Shown here: positions 51,797-60,176 of the stretch, piece after piece | Position numbering within the stretch: the stretch's first letter is position 1 | Layout: every line of letters starts with the position of its first letter | Source: Pseudomonas parasichuanensis | GTDB lineage: Bacteria > Pseudomonadota > Gammaproteobacteria > Pseudomonadales > Pseudomonadaceae | Assembly (NCBI RefSeq): GCF_021601385.1 | Contig: NZ_BQHO01000018.1 | Coordinates: forward strand, 1 to 64,000 | DNA length: 64,000 bases | Direction of reading: 5' to 3' | Made by a program: the position numbers and the translations under genes | The notes under the pieces: model-generated | Seen by the model: the letters and a program-made list of their open reading frames with translations, nothing else | Told to the model about the DNA's origin: nothing | The model's database searches: none

Positions 51797-52804
51797 GTGA
51801 TCGAGTTTCAAAACGTCCACAAGACCTACCGCGTTGCCGGTAGGGATATCCCGGCCCTGAACCCGACCAGCCTGACCATCGAAGATGGCCAGGTGTTCGG
51901 CCTGATCGGCCATTCCGGCGCAGGCAAAAGCACCATGCTGCGCCTGATCAACCGCCTCGAAGCGCCCAGCGGCGGCAAGATCATCGTCGACGGTGAAGAC
52001 GTCACCGCCTTCGACGCCAACCAGCTGCGCCGCTTCCGCCAGCAGGTCGGGATGATCTTCCAGCACTTCAATTTGCTGGCTTCCAAGACCGTCGCCGACA
52101 ACGTCGCACTGCCGCTGGTGCTGGCGGGCGAGCTGCCCCGCGCCGCGATCGACAAGCGCGTGAGCGAACTGCTGGCCCGTGTCGGTCTGTCGGACCACGC
52201 CAAGAAGTACCCGGCACAGTTGTCGGGCGGGCAAAAGCAGCGCGTCGGCATTGCCCGTGCGCTGTCCACCAACCCCAAGATCCTGCTGTGCGACGAGGCC
52301 ACCAGCGCCCTCGACCCACAAACCACTGCCTCGGTGCTGCAGCTGCTGGCCGAGATCAACCGCGAACTCAAGCTGACCATTGTGCTGATCACCCACGAGA
52401 TGGACGTGATCCGCCGGGTCTGCGACCGCGTGGCGGTGATGGACGCCGGGCAGATCGTCGAGCACGGCCCGGTGGCCGAGGTGTTCCTGCACCCGCAACA
52501 TGCCACCACCAAGCGTTTTGTCCAGGAAGACGAGCAGATCGACGAGAACGACCAGCGCGACGATTTCGCCCATGTGCCAGGGCGCATCGTGCGCCTGACC
52601 TTCCAGGGCGACGCCACCTATGCGCCGCTGCTGGGCACCGTGGCCCGCGAAACCGGGGTCGACTACAGCATCCTTGCCGGGCGCATCGACCGCATCAAGG
52701 ACATCCCCTATGGCCAGCTGACCCTCGCCCTGATCGGCGGGGACATGGACGCGGCATTCGCCCGCTTCACTGCAGCTGACGTACATATGGAGGTACTGCG
52801 TTGA
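51797..52804 (+). CDS. metN: Methionine ABC transporter ATP-binding protein MetN
   Basis: A 335-aa ATPase. Walker A is GHSGAGKS (38-45), the signature [15 protein letters not shown], and Walker [14 protein letters not shown]. The C-terminal NIL/ACT-like domain (from about 265, [18 protein letters not shown]) binds methionine and gives feedback inhibition of transport. The start is a GTG at 51797 ([11 protein letters not shown]) with AAGG 12 bases upstream. Substrates should be D- and L-methionine. It forms one operon with metI and metQ. Confidence 0.93.
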   Translation: MIEFQNVHKTYRVAGRDIPALNPTSLTIEDGQVFGLIGHSGAGKSTMLRLINRLEAPSGGKIIVDGEDVTAFDANQLRRFRQQVGMIFQHFNLLASKTVADNVALPLVLAGELPRAAIDKRVSELLARVGLSDHAKKYPAQLSGGQKQRVGIARALSTNPKILLCDEATSALDPQTTASVLQLLAEINRELKLTIVLITHEMDVIRRVCDRVAVMDAGQIVEHGPVAEVFLHPQHATTKRFVQEDEQIDENDQRDDFAHVPGRIVRLTFQGDATYAPLLGTVARETGVDYSILAGRIDRIKDIPYGQLTLALIGGDMDAAFARFTAADVHMEVLR

Positions 52805-53475
52805 TGGACGCCCTGAATTTCTTTGCCAACGTCGACTGGGCCGAAATCTGGCTGGCCACCGGCGACACCCTGATCATGCTGTTCACCTCGCTGGTGTTCA
52901 CCGTGCTGCTGGGCCTGCCCCTGGGCGTGCTGCTGTTCCTGTTCGGACCGCGGCAGATGTTCGAGCACAAACAGGTCTATGCGGTGATGGCGACCATCGT
53001 CAACATCGTGCGCTCGCTGCCGTTCATCATCCTGCTGATCGTGATGATCCCCGCCACGGTGCTGATCACCGGCACCTCGCTGGGCGTTGCCGGGGCCATC
53101 CCGCCGCTGGTGGTGGGGACCACGCCATTCTTCGCCCGCCTGGTGGAAACCGCGCTGCGCGAAGTGGACCGCGGCATCATCGAAGCGACCCAGTCGATGG
53201 GCGCCACCACCCGCCAGATCATCTTCAAGGCGGTGCTGCCCGAGGCCATGCCAGGCATCATCGCCGCCACCACCGTCACTGCCATCACCCTGGTGTCCTA
53301 CACCGCCATGGCCGGTGTGGTGGGCGCAGGCGGCCTGGGTGACCTGTCGATCCGCTTCGGCTACCAGCGTTTCCAGACCGACGTGATGATCGTCACCGTG
53401 GTGCTGCTGGTCATCCTGGTTCAAGTCCTGCAGATGATCGGCGACAAACTGGTCGTGCATTTTTCCCGTAAGTAA
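52804..53475 (+). CDS. metI: Methionine ABC transporter permease MetI
   Basis: A 223-aa permease with five helices. The EAA loop is EATQSMGATTRQIIFKAVLPEAMPGI. The ATG at 52804 overlaps the metN stop by one base (TGATG). A TTG one codon earlier (52801) is equally open and closer to the GGAGG at 52788-52792, so the true start might be there. It pairs with MetN and MetQ. Confidence 0.92.
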   Translation: MDALNFFANVDWAEIWLATGDTLIMLFTSLVFTVLLGLPLGVLLFLFGPRQMFEHKQVYAVMATIVNIVRSLPFIILLIVMIPATVLITGTSLGVAGAIPPLVVGTTPFFARLVETALREVDRGIIEATQSMGATTRQIIFKAVLPEAMPGIIAATTVTAITLVSYTAMAGVVGAGGLGDLSIRFGYQRFQTDVMIVTVVLLVILVQVLQMIGDKLVVHFSRK

Positions 53476-53539
53476 CCCCAATGGGGTCGGCCCGGCCGAC
53501 CCGTTCGGGGGCCGTCGCGGCCCTCACAAGGAGTGATCA

Positions 53540-54310
53540 ATGAAGAAGCTGCTTGCTGTTGTCGCCGCCGTCGCGGCCTTTTCGGCCCAGGCCGAAACCC
53601 TGACCGTCGCCGCCACCCCGGTGCCCCACGCCGAGATCCTCAACTTCGTCAAACCGCAACTGGCGAAAGAGGGCGTGGAACTGAAGGTCAAGGAATTCAC
53701 CGACTACATCCAGCCGAACGTGCAGGTGGCCGAAAAGCGCCTGGACGCCAACTTCTTCCAGCACCAGCCGTACCTGGATGAGTTCAACAAGGCCAAGAAG
53801 ACCAACCTGGTCAGCGTCACCGGTGTGCACATCGAGCCGCTGGGCGTGTACTCGGCCAAGGTCAAGAAGCTCGACGAGCTGGCCTCCGGCGCCACCGTGG
53901 TCATCCCCAACGACGCCACCAACGGCGGCCGCGCCCTGCTGCTGCTGGACAAGGCTGGCGTGATCAAGCTCAAGGACAACAAGAACATCCTGTCGACCGT
54001 GAAAGACATCACCGGCAACGACAAGGGCCTGAAATTCCGTGAGCTGGAAGCGGCCACCATCCCGCGCGTGCTGACCCAGGTCGATGCTGCCCTGATCAAC
54101 ACCAACTACGCGCTGGAAGCCAAGCTGAACCCTGAGAAGGACGCGCTGGCCATCGAAGGCAGCGACTCGCCCTACGTGAACATCCTGGTTGCCCGCCCGG
54201 ACAACAAGGACTCCGACGCCATGAAGAAACTGGCCGCGGCCCTGCATTCGCCTGAGGTGAAGCAGTTCATTACCGAGAAGTACAAAGGCGCTGTGGTGCC
54301 GGCGTTCTAA
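53540..54310 (+). CDS. metQ: Methionine-binding protein MetQ (NlpA family)
   Basis: A 256-aa substrate-binding protein. The signal peptide is MKKLLAVVAAVAAFSAQA with no lipobox cysteine, so it should be a soluble periplasmic protein rather than the lipoprotein found in E. coli. The family core is clear: TVAATPVPHAEIL, LDANFFQHQPYLDEF, VVIPNDATNGGRALLLL and ALINTNYALEA. The ATG at 53540 follows ACAAGGAGTGATCA. A 64-base gap with a GC-rich hairpin separates it from metI, perhaps a way to raise the binding protein over the membrane subunits. Confidence 0.93.
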   Translation: MKKLLAVVAAVAAFSAQAETLTVAATPVPHAEILNFVKPQLAKEGVELKVKEFTDYIQPNVQVAEKRLDANFFQHQPYLDEFNKAKKTNLVSVTGVHIEPLGVYSAKVKKLDELASGATVVIPNDATNGGRALLLLDKAGVIKLKDNKNILSTVKDITGNDKGLKFRELEAATIPRVLTQVDAALINTNYALEAKLNPEKDALAIEGSDSPYVNILVARPDNKDSDAMKKLAAALHSPEVKQFITEKYKGAVVPAF

Positions 54311-54329
54311 GCCAGCATCTTGGGGCCGC

Positions 54330-54398
54330 TTTGCGGCCCTTTCGCGGCACAAGGCCGCTCCTACAGGGGGAATACACATCCTTTGTAGGAGCGGCCTT
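54330..54398. repeat. REP pair after metQ
   Basis: The AAGGCCGCTCCTACA arm (54351-54365) and TGTAGGAGCGGCCTT arm (54384-54398) are perfect reverse complements. The preceding GGGGCCGCTTTGCGGCCCTTTCGCGG text is shared with the 20305 and 49257 units; the right side is cut short and diverges after GCCTTG. Confidence 0.82.
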
Positions 54399-54448
54399 GC
54401 CGGGGCGCCGGACCGGCCGGAAAGGCCTGCGCAGCAGGCCCAACGATT

Positions 54449-55081
54449 TCAATCGCGTTTCACAAGCCCCGGCAACTGCGCCACCAGCTTCTGGTTGTTG
54501 AACGGCGCACGAATGAACCCGCGCTGACGCCCATCCGGCCCCACGACCGCCAGGTTGCCGCTGTGATCCACGGTGTACCCCGGCTTGCTGGTATCGGCCG
54601 GAATGAACGGAATGCTCAGGCCATTGGCCAACTTCTGGGTACCCTCGATAGTCCCCACCACCCCGACGAAATCCTTGTCGAAATAGCCCAGGTACTGCTT
54701 GAGCTGGTTCGGCGTGTCGCGGTTCGGGTCGACGCTCACCAGCAACACCTGCAAACGGTCCAGCGCCTCTTTCGGCAGTTCGCTCTTCACCTGGCGCAAC
54801 TGGGCGAGGGTGGTCGGGCAGATGTCCGGGCAGTAGGTGTAGCCGAAGAACAGCAGCGACCACTTGCCCTTGAGCTGGTCCAGCGCAACGGGCTGGCCAT
54901 TCTGGTCGGTCATCGTCACGTCCGGCACGGTGCGGCTTTGCGGCAGCAGGATGATGCCGGCGTCGATCAGTTCGGCGGGGTTCAACTGCCCCCGGTCACT
55001 GAGCACCTTGTTGACGGTCAGGCCCATGATCAGCGCGACCAGGGCAACGAGGATGAATACGGTTTTCTGGGTTCGGGTCAT
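54449..55081 (-). CDS. Sco1/SenC-family copper chaperone
   Basis: A 210-aa membrane-anchored thioredoxin-fold protein. One N-terminal helix (7-25) precedes a periplasmic domain with the copper/redox site CPDIC (C84, C88) and a His in GYTVDHSGN. It should deliver copper to the CuA centre of the oxidase encoded upstream. The start overlaps the ctaB stop (ATGA). It is the last gene of the cox assembly operon, transcribed leftwards, followed by REP sequence. Confidence 0.92.
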   Translation of the reverse strand: MTRTQKTVFILVALVALIMGLTVNKVLSDRGQLNPAELIDAGIILLPQSRTVPDVTMTDQNGQPVALDQLKGKWSLLFFGYTYCPDICPTTLAQLRQVKSELPKEALDRLQVLLVSVDPNRDTPNQLKQYLGYFDKDFVGVVGTIEGTQKLANGLSIPFIPADTSKPGYTVDHSGNLAVVGPDGRQRGFIRAPFNNQKLVAQLPGLVKRD

Positions 55082-55977
55082 AGGTTCAGCAACAAGTAGT
55101 GATCAACGAGCAGGGCGATGAACAGGGCGAACAGGTAGCCGATAGAGTACTTGAACGTATTGATCGCCGCGTGCGGCCGGCTGCCACGGTACAACACCCA
55201 GGCCCAGTGCAGGAAGCGCAGGCCCAGCCCCAGGGCACAGGCCAGGTACAGCGGCCCGCTCATGTGGATGGCGTAGGGCAGCAGGCTCACCGCCAGTAAA
55301 ATCAAGGTGTACAGCAGGATATGCAGGGCCGTGTAACGCTCGCCATGGGTCACCGGCAGCATCGGAATATCCGCTTTTTCGTACTCGGCCCTGCGGTGAA
55401 TGGCCAAGGCCCAGAAGTGCGGTGGGGTCCAGGCGAAGATGATCAGCACCAGCAGCAAAGGCTCGGCACTCACATGCCCGCTGACCGCCACCCAGCCCAA
55501 CAGCGGCGGGGCTGCGCCGGCCAGGCCGCCGATCACGATGTTCTGCGGCGTGGCACGCTTGAGAAAGCCGGTGTAGAGCACCGCATAGCCCAACAGTGAG
55601 GCCAGGGTCAGCCAGGCGGTCAGCGCATTGGTGAAGGCCAGCAACAAGCCCATCCCCGACATCGCCAGCAGCGCGGCGAAGCACAGCGCCGGCAGCGGCG
55701 CCACCCGGCCCTGGGCCAGCGGGCGCTTGTGGGTGCGGGCCATCAGCGCATCGATGCGCCGGTCCACCACATGGTTGACCACCGCCGCGCCGCCCGCGCA
55801 CAAGGCGATGCCCAGGTTGCCGAACAGCAGCACGGGCAAAGGCACCCCGGCACGGGTGGCGAGGAACATGCCCACCAGCGAGGTGATCAGCATCAGCACC
55901 ACCACCTTGGGCTTGGTCAGCTCGAAGTAATCGCGCCAGCCAGCGCGCTGTCGCTCAGCGCTCAGAAGCGTCGCCAC
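55078..55977 (-). CDS. ctaB: Protoheme IX farnesyltransferase (heme O synthase)
   Basis: A 299-aa prenyltransferase (UbiA family, CyoE/CtaB) with about nine helices. Asp-rich motifs are visible as [20 protein letters not shown] (first) and [18 protein letters not shown] (second). It farnesylates heme b to heme O, the substrate of CtaA next door. The start is GTG at 55977 ([14 protein letters not shown]) with GAGGAA 6 bases upstream; this overlaps the end of ctaA by 16 bases. The stop overlaps the Sco start. Confidence 0.93.
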   Translation of the reverse strand: MATLLSAERQRAGWRDYFELTKPKVVVLMLITSLVGMFLATRAGVPLPVLLFGNLGIALCAGGAAVVNHVVDRRIDALMARTHKRPLAQGRVAPLPALCFAALLAMSGMGLLLAFTNALTAWLTLASLLGYAVLYTGFLKRATPQNIVIGGLAGAAPPLLGWVAVSGHVSAEPLLLVLIIFAWTPPHFWALAIHRRAEYEKADIPMLPVTHGERYTALHILLYTLILLAVSLLPYAIHMSGPLYLACALGLGLRFLHWAWVLYRGSRPHAAINTFKYSIGYLFALFIALLVDHYLLLNL

Positions 55978-57035
55978 GAATCGTTCCTCATGTGATGGGT
56001 GAGGCCCACGCCGGTGACCGGGGTCAGGCGCCAACCTTGGCCGACGCGCACCTTGTCGGCCACGCGGATGCGGTAGTTCACCAGCACCATGCAGAGCAGC
56101 AGCAGGGCACCGCCGGCGTTATGCGCCACCGCCACACCCAGTGGCAGGTGCAGCAGCACGTTGCTGATGCCCAGGCTCAATTGCAGCCCCAAGGCCAGCA
56201 GCACCAGGCGCGCCAAACCCGTGAGGCCATGGCGATGGAGCTTCCAGCTGAGTAACAGCAGCACCGCCGTCACCAGCAACGCGCCCAGGCGATGGCTGAT
56301 ATGGATCGCCGTGCGCGCATCGCTGTCCAGCTGCCCGCCCAGGTAGTTGGGGCCGACATGCTGGGTAAGGTGGAAGCCGTTGCTGAAGTCCGCCGCCGGC
56401 CACCACTGGCCGTGGCAGGTGGGCAAGTCGATACAGGCCACCGCCGCATAGTTGGCACTCACCCAGCCCCCCAGGGCGATCTGGCCAATCACCACCAGCA
56501 AGGCCAGGGCGGCTATCCGGCGCAGGCTCAAAGGCAATTTAGGGAGTGGCGCAAAGGCCCGGGATAGACGCAGGGATAACAGGAAAAGCAGGCTCAGGGT
56601 GGTGAACCCGCCGAGCAGGTGCGCGGTGACCACCTGCGGCCACAGCTTGAGCGTCACCGTCCACATGCCGAAGGCCGCCTGAGCCAGTACGACGCCCAGC
56701 AGCAAGACCGGCAAGCGATAGGGCTGGCCATCCCGGGCATGCCGGCGCACGGCCTGGAAGGCGAGCAGGGCGATCACCAGCGCCAGGCTGCCGGCGAAGT
56801 AACGGTGGGTCATTTCAGCCCAGCCCTTGGCCTCTTCCACCGGATGTTCGGGGAAATGCAGCTCGGCATGGGCCAGCTGTGCCTCGCTCTTGGGCACGCC
56901 GATAAAGCCGTAGCAACCCGGCCAATCGGGGCAACCAAGGCCGGCGTGGGTCAGGCGGGTATAGGCGCCGAGCAGCACCACCAGCAACGCCAGCAGGGTG
57001 GCGAACACGGCAAGGCGAAATCCTGGTCTGGCCAT
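55962..57035 (-). CDS. ctaA: Heme A synthase CtaA (COX15 family)
   Basis: A 357-aa membrane protein with eight helices. Conserved elements are [18 protein letters not shown] near the N terminus (paired cysteines), the Glu/His stretch [35 protein letters not shown] (second cysteine pair) and [11 protein letters not shown]. The four histidines that bind heme are therefore present. It oxidises heme O to heme A. It lies between the thioredoxin-like gene (9 bases upstream) and ctaB (16-base overlap). Confidence 0.94.
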   Translation of the reverse strand: MARPGFRLAVFATLLALLVVLLGAYTRLTHAGLGCPDWPGCYGFIGVPKSEAQLAHAELHFPEHPVEEAKGWAEMTHRYFAGSLALVIALLAFQAVRRHARDGQPYRLPVLLLGVVLAQAAFGMWTVTLKLWPQVVTAHLLGGFTTLSLLFLLSLRLSRAFAPLPKLPLSLRRIAALALLVVIGQIALGGWVSANYAAVACIDLPTCHGQWWPAADFSNGFHLTQHVGPNYLGGQLDSDARTAIHISHRLGALLVTAVLLLLSWKLHRHGLTGLARLVLLALGLQLSLGISNVLLHLPLGVAVAHNAGGALLLLCMVLVNYRIRVADKVRVGQGWRLTPVTGVGLTHHMRNDSWRRF

Positions 57036-57044
57036 GGCAGGCTC

Positions 57045-57623
57045 CTAGCCAATATTGGACAGCTTGAGCAGGTGGCGCAGGTCGTCCAGCACATGCTTGC
57101 CGTTGACCTTGGCGTCGTAGCGCAACACCAGGTTGCCGTGGGGGTCGACGATCCACAGCTGCGGGCCGGGTTCGCCGACCTGCTGCTGGTAGCGCTGGGC
57201 ATCCAGCGGGTAGCGTTGCAGCTGTGGATATTCGCGACCGAGCACGGCCTGGTAGTCCGCATCAAGCGGCTGCGCGGCAGCCAGGGCATGGCTGGCGCGG
57301 CTGGCATCGCGGCCCAGGCCCACCTGGATCTGCCGGGCCAGGTACACCAACTGCCGGCAGTCCTCGGCGCAGGCTTGCGGGGCGCTGACCAGCAGCTGCC
57401 AGCGCTTGTCCTGGGCATCGATCCCAATGTCGGCGCGGCTCTGGCCATTGCCGATCATCACCCCATGAAAGCTGCGCCCCTCCGGCACCCAGAACTGCAG
57501 CTTGTACATGCTGGTGGCAAGGATGATCGGCCCCAGTACGACGAGCAGGATCAGCAACAGTTGCAAGCGCCCGCGGGCCTTGCGGCCTTCAGGCACGTTC
57601 AGTGGACTCGTGGTGGCGGCCAT
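57045..57623 (-). CDS. Membrane-anchored thioredoxin-like protein of the cox operon
   Basis: A 192-aa protein with one helix (about 20-42, LQLLLILLVVLGPIILATSM) and a periplasmic domain. A Sco-like pair of cysteines occurs as ACAEDC (CxxxC), and the end is LVLRYDAKVNGKHVLDDLRHLLKL. It resembles Sco/thioredoxin-like oxidase assembly proteins but lacks the classic copper His context, so its job may be redox maintenance of the CuA ligands. The ATG at 57623 has AAGGAGA 8 bases before it and lies inside the SURF1 gene (35-base overlap). The upstream frame to 57809 is shadow. Confidence 0.78.
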   Translation of the reverse strand: MAATTSPLNVPEGRKARGRLQLLLILLVVLGPIILATSMYKLQFWVPEGRSFHGVMIGNGQSRADIGIDAQDKRWQLLVSAPQACAEDCRQLVYLARQIQVGLGRDASRASHALAAAQPLDADYQAVLGREYPQLQRYPLDAQRYQQQVGEPGPQLWIVDPHGNLVLRYDAKVNGKHVLDDLRHLLKLSNIG

Positions 57624-58332
57624 GGCGGTTCTCCTTGTTGTGGTTGTGCCAGCCGAAATACAGGTAGAGCAGCACCAGCGTGGTGGCCAGGGCAAACCAC
57701 TGCACGGCATAGCCCAGGTGCTTTTCCGGGCCCATGGCGACCACCGGCCAGCCCAGTCGGTAACTGGCCGGACCAGGCGCCAGGCGCAGCTCGTGGGCGA
57801 AACCTTCACGCCCCAGCAGCTGCCAGAGCCCGGCCGGGTCGACGGCGGTCAGCAGATGCGGCCACTGGCCGCCGGCGGGGTCGGGGTGCAGCTGGAAGGT
57901 CTTGCCGGGCGCCACGTAGACCGAGGCATCCAGCGCCAGGGGCTGGTCGGGCGTATCGAAGCGAACCGGCACCCGGCGATCGGGCCAGGGCAACCAGCCG
58001 CGATTGACCAGCAGCCACTGGCCGCTGGCCTGGTCGTGGAAGGGTTGCAGCAGTTCGACGCCGGCCTGGCCATCGCGCATCTGGTTGTCCAGCAGCAGGC
58101 TGTGCCGGGCGTCGAAACGGCCATAAAGGTGCACGCGATAGAAGGCAGGGTCCGGCAACTGGGCCAGCTGGGCGGCGGCCAGCGGTGCCTCCACCTGGCG
58201 TTCGGCGTAGCTGTCCATCAGGGCACGTTTGTCGTCGGCCCGGCCCAGCTGCCAGAACCCAAGCGCGATCAGCCCCGGCAGCAGCGCAAGCACCACCAGG
58301 GTCGGGATCCAGCCGGGGCGAAACGGCTTCAC
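57589..58332 (-). CDS. SURF1-family cytochrome oxidase assembly protein
   Basis: A 247-aa protein with two helices, one near each end: IPTLVVLALLPGLIALGFWQL (9-29) and YAVQWFALATTLVLLYLYFGW (near 205-225). The loop between carries the typical LLLDNQMRDGQAGVELLQPF and WLLVNRGWLPW segments. SURF1 proteins help place heme a in subunit I. The start is a GTG at 58332. The His/Asn-rich tail (HNHNKENRHGRHHE) overlaps the following gene. It is divergent from the DUF2909 gene. Confidence 0.9.
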   Translation of the reverse strand: MKPFRPGWIPTLVVLALLPGLIALGFWQLGRADDKRALMDSYAERQVEAPLAAAQLAQLPDPAFYRVHLYGRFDARHSLLLDNQMRDGQAGVELLQPFHDQASGQWLLVNRGWLPWPDRRVPVRFDTPDQPLALDASVYVAPGKTFQLHPDPAGGQWPHLLTAVDPAGLWQLLGREGFAHELRLAPGPASYRLGWPVVAMGPEKHLGYAVQWFALATTLVLLYLYFGWHNHNKENRHGRHHESTERA

Positions 58333-58395
58333 CGTGGCCCCGCAAGGTCGAACGCTATACTTGCACTCATCACTGCATCCCCCCGGAGTTTCGCC

Positions 58396-58599
58396 ATGCT
58401 CAAGGCCGCGATTGTCCTGATGCTGCTGGCCACCGTCGCCAGCCTGTTCAGTGGCCTGTTCTTTCTGGTCAAGGACGACGACCAGTCGACCCGGCTGCTA
58501 AAAGCCCTCACCGTGCGTGTCACCCTGGCGGCCCTGACTGTCGGGCTGGTGGCCTGGGGTTTTATCAGTGGGCAGTTGGTTTCCCACGCGCCGTTCTGA
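58396..58599 (+). CDS. DUF2909 twin-helix membrane protein
   Basis: A 67-aa protein with two helices (2-25 and 42-62) joined by KDDDQSTRLLKALTVR. It matches DUF2909, a family that in Pseudomonas and relatives lies within aa3 oxidase clusters. Here it is the only gene of the cox region on the plus strand, divergent from SURF1 with 63 bases between the starts. The ATG at 58396 follows CCGGAGTTTC. It may be an assembly or stability factor of the oxidase; this is inferred from position. Confidence 0.85.
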   Translation: MLKAAIVLMLLATVASLFSGLFFLVKDDDQSTRLLKALTVRVTLAALTVGLVAWGFISGQLVSHAPF

Positions 58600-58612
58600 A
58601 GTGCTCATCCAC

Positions 58613-58690
58613 CCCTGTGGGAGCGGGCTCGCCCGCGAATGCGTAGGCACATCCAACATCGCATTCGCGGGCAAGCCCGCTCCCACAGGG
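58613..58690. repeat. REP pair between DUF2909 and coxC
   Basis: Arms CCCTGTGGGAGCGGGCTCGC...ATGCG (58613-58643) and CGCATTCGCGGGCAAGCCCG...AGGG (58660-58690), 31 bases each with one mismatch. It stands between two convergent genes, likely serving as the 3' end of both. Confidence 0.88.
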
Positions 58691-58704
58691 TGCTTTACCA
58701 GGCT

Positions 58705-59592
58705 TCAGAGCACATACACAAAGATGAACAACCCCACCCAGACCACATCGACGAAGTGCCAGTACCAGCTGGCCGCCTCGAAGCCGAAGTGCTTGTCCGG
58801 GTCGAAATGCCCGCGCAGCACCCGGCAGAACATCACAATCAGAATCAGCGTCCCCAAGGTCACGTGCGCGCCATGGAACCCGGTGAGCATGAAGAAGGTC
58901 GCGCCATAGATGCCCGAGCCCAGTGTCAGCCCCAGCTTGTTATAAGCCTCGTGGTACTCGTAGGCCTGCAACGCCAGGAACGACAGCCCCAGCAAAATGG
59001 TCAGCCCCAGCCACAGCTTGAGCGTGCCGCGATGCCCCTTGCGCAGGGCGTGGTGGGCAATGGTCACGGTCACGCTGGAGCTCACCAGCAAAATGGTGTT
59101 GATCAGCGGCAGGTGCCACGGGTCGATGACCTCTTTAGGCGGCGGGAACAGCTTCGGGTCTGGCGTGTGCAGCAGCGGCCAGGCGAACTCGAAACTGGGC
59201 CAGAGCATGTGCGCCACGCCCTTGGCCCCTTCGCCGCCCAGCCACGGCCCGGCCAGCACGCGCACGTAGAACAGCGCGCCGAAGAAGGCCATGAAGAACA
59301 TCACCTCGGAAAAGATGAACCAGCTCATGCCCCAGCGGAACGAGCGGTCCATCTGCGCACTGTACAACCCGGCATGGCTCTCCTTGACCACCGCGCCGAA
59401 CCAGCCGAACAGCATGTACGCCAGGAACAACGCGCCGACGAAGAAGATCAGCGGCCCGTGGGATTCCGGGTGGCCGGCCTTCAGGTCGTTGAACCAGGTG
59501 CCCAGGCCGAACACCGTGATGAACATGCCGATCGTTGCGATGATCGGCCACTTGCTCTGCGCCGGTACGTAGTAGTGCTCGTGGCTTGCCAT
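58705..59592 (-). CDS. coxC: Cytochrome c oxidase subunit III
   Basis: A 295-aa membrane protein with seven helices. The N terminus MASHEHYYVPAQSKWPI and segments such as HAGLYSAQMDRSFRWGMSWFIFSEVMFFMAFFGALFYVR, GFHGAHVTLGTLILI and WYWHFVDVVWVGLFIFVYVL are those of subunit III. It stabilises the oxidase and its proton uptake. GGAAGGAGATACGTC precedes the ATG at 59592. It follows ctaG by 16 bases; downstream is a REP pair. Confidence 0.95.
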   Translation of the reverse strand: MASHEHYYVPAQSKWPIIATIGMFITVFGLGTWFNDLKAGHPESHGPLIFFVGALFLAYMLFGWFGAVVKESHAGLYSAQMDRSFRWGMSWFIFSEVMFFMAFFGALFYVRVLAGPWLGGEGAKGVAHMLWPSFEFAWPLLHTPDPKLFPPPKEVIDPWHLPLINTILLVSSSVTVTIAHHALRKGHRGTLKLWLGLTILLGLSFLALQAYEYHEAYNKLGLTLGSGIYGATFFMLTGFHGAHVTLGTLILIVMFCRVLRGHFDPDKHFGFEAASWYWHFVDVVWVGLFIFVYVL

Positions 59593-59608
59593 GACGTATC
59601 TCCTTCCC

Positions 59609-60166
59609 TCAACGGGCGCCCTCGGTCGCGGCTTGGGCGACCGGGGGGTGGCGAGCGGTGATGTCGAACAGTGTGTAGGCCAGGGTCAGGTGTTTCACCG
59701 AGTCCGGCAGGTCGCGGTCGACGATGAAGCGCACCGGCATCTCGATGCGCTCGCCGGGCTGCAGCACCTGCTGGGTAAAGCAGAAGCACTCGGTCTTGTG
59801 GAAGTACGCCGCCGCCTCGGCCGGGGTGATGCTGGGGATGGCCTGGGCGCTCATGGGGTGCTTGGTCGGGTTGCGGGCGATGAAGATCATCTGGTTCACC
59901 GCCCCGGGGTTGACCTCGATCTGGTCGGCGCTGGAGTGGAACTCCCAGCTCATGTCGCCGGCATTGGTCGACATGAACTGCACCCGCACCGAGCGGGTCG
60001 GGTCGCTGACCTGGCTACCTTCGTACTGCCCGCCGGTCTTGCCGTTGATGCCGAAGGCCTTGCACATCACGTCGTAGATCGGCACCAGGGCAAAGCCAAA
60101 GGCGAACATCACCACGGTCAGCATGACCAGGCGGGTGACCAGGCGGCGCAGCGACAGGCCGTCCAT
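59609..60166 (-). CDS. ctaG: Cytochrome c oxidase assembly protein CtaG/Cox11
   Basis: A 185-aa copper chaperone with a single N-terminal helix (10-32) and a periplasmic Ig-like domain. The copper site is CFCFTQQ; the family sequences FNPSADQIEVNPG-like stretch (here FHSSADQIEVNPG) and RFIVDRDLP are also clear. It inserts CuB into subunit I. A cysteine next to the membrane (DVMCKAFG) completes the metal pathway. It lies 10 bases after coxA. Confidence 0.94.
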   Translation of the reverse strand: MDGLSLRRLVTRLVMLTVVMFAFGFALVPIYDVMCKAFGINGKTGGQYEGSQVSDPTRSVRVQFMSTNAGDMSWEFHSSADQIEVNPGAVNQMIFIARNPTKHPMSAQAIPSITPAEAAAYFHKTECFCFTQQVLQPGERIEMPVRFIVDRDLPDSVKHLTLAYTLFDITARHPPVAQAATEGAR

Positions 60167-60176
60167 GGGCGCGCTC

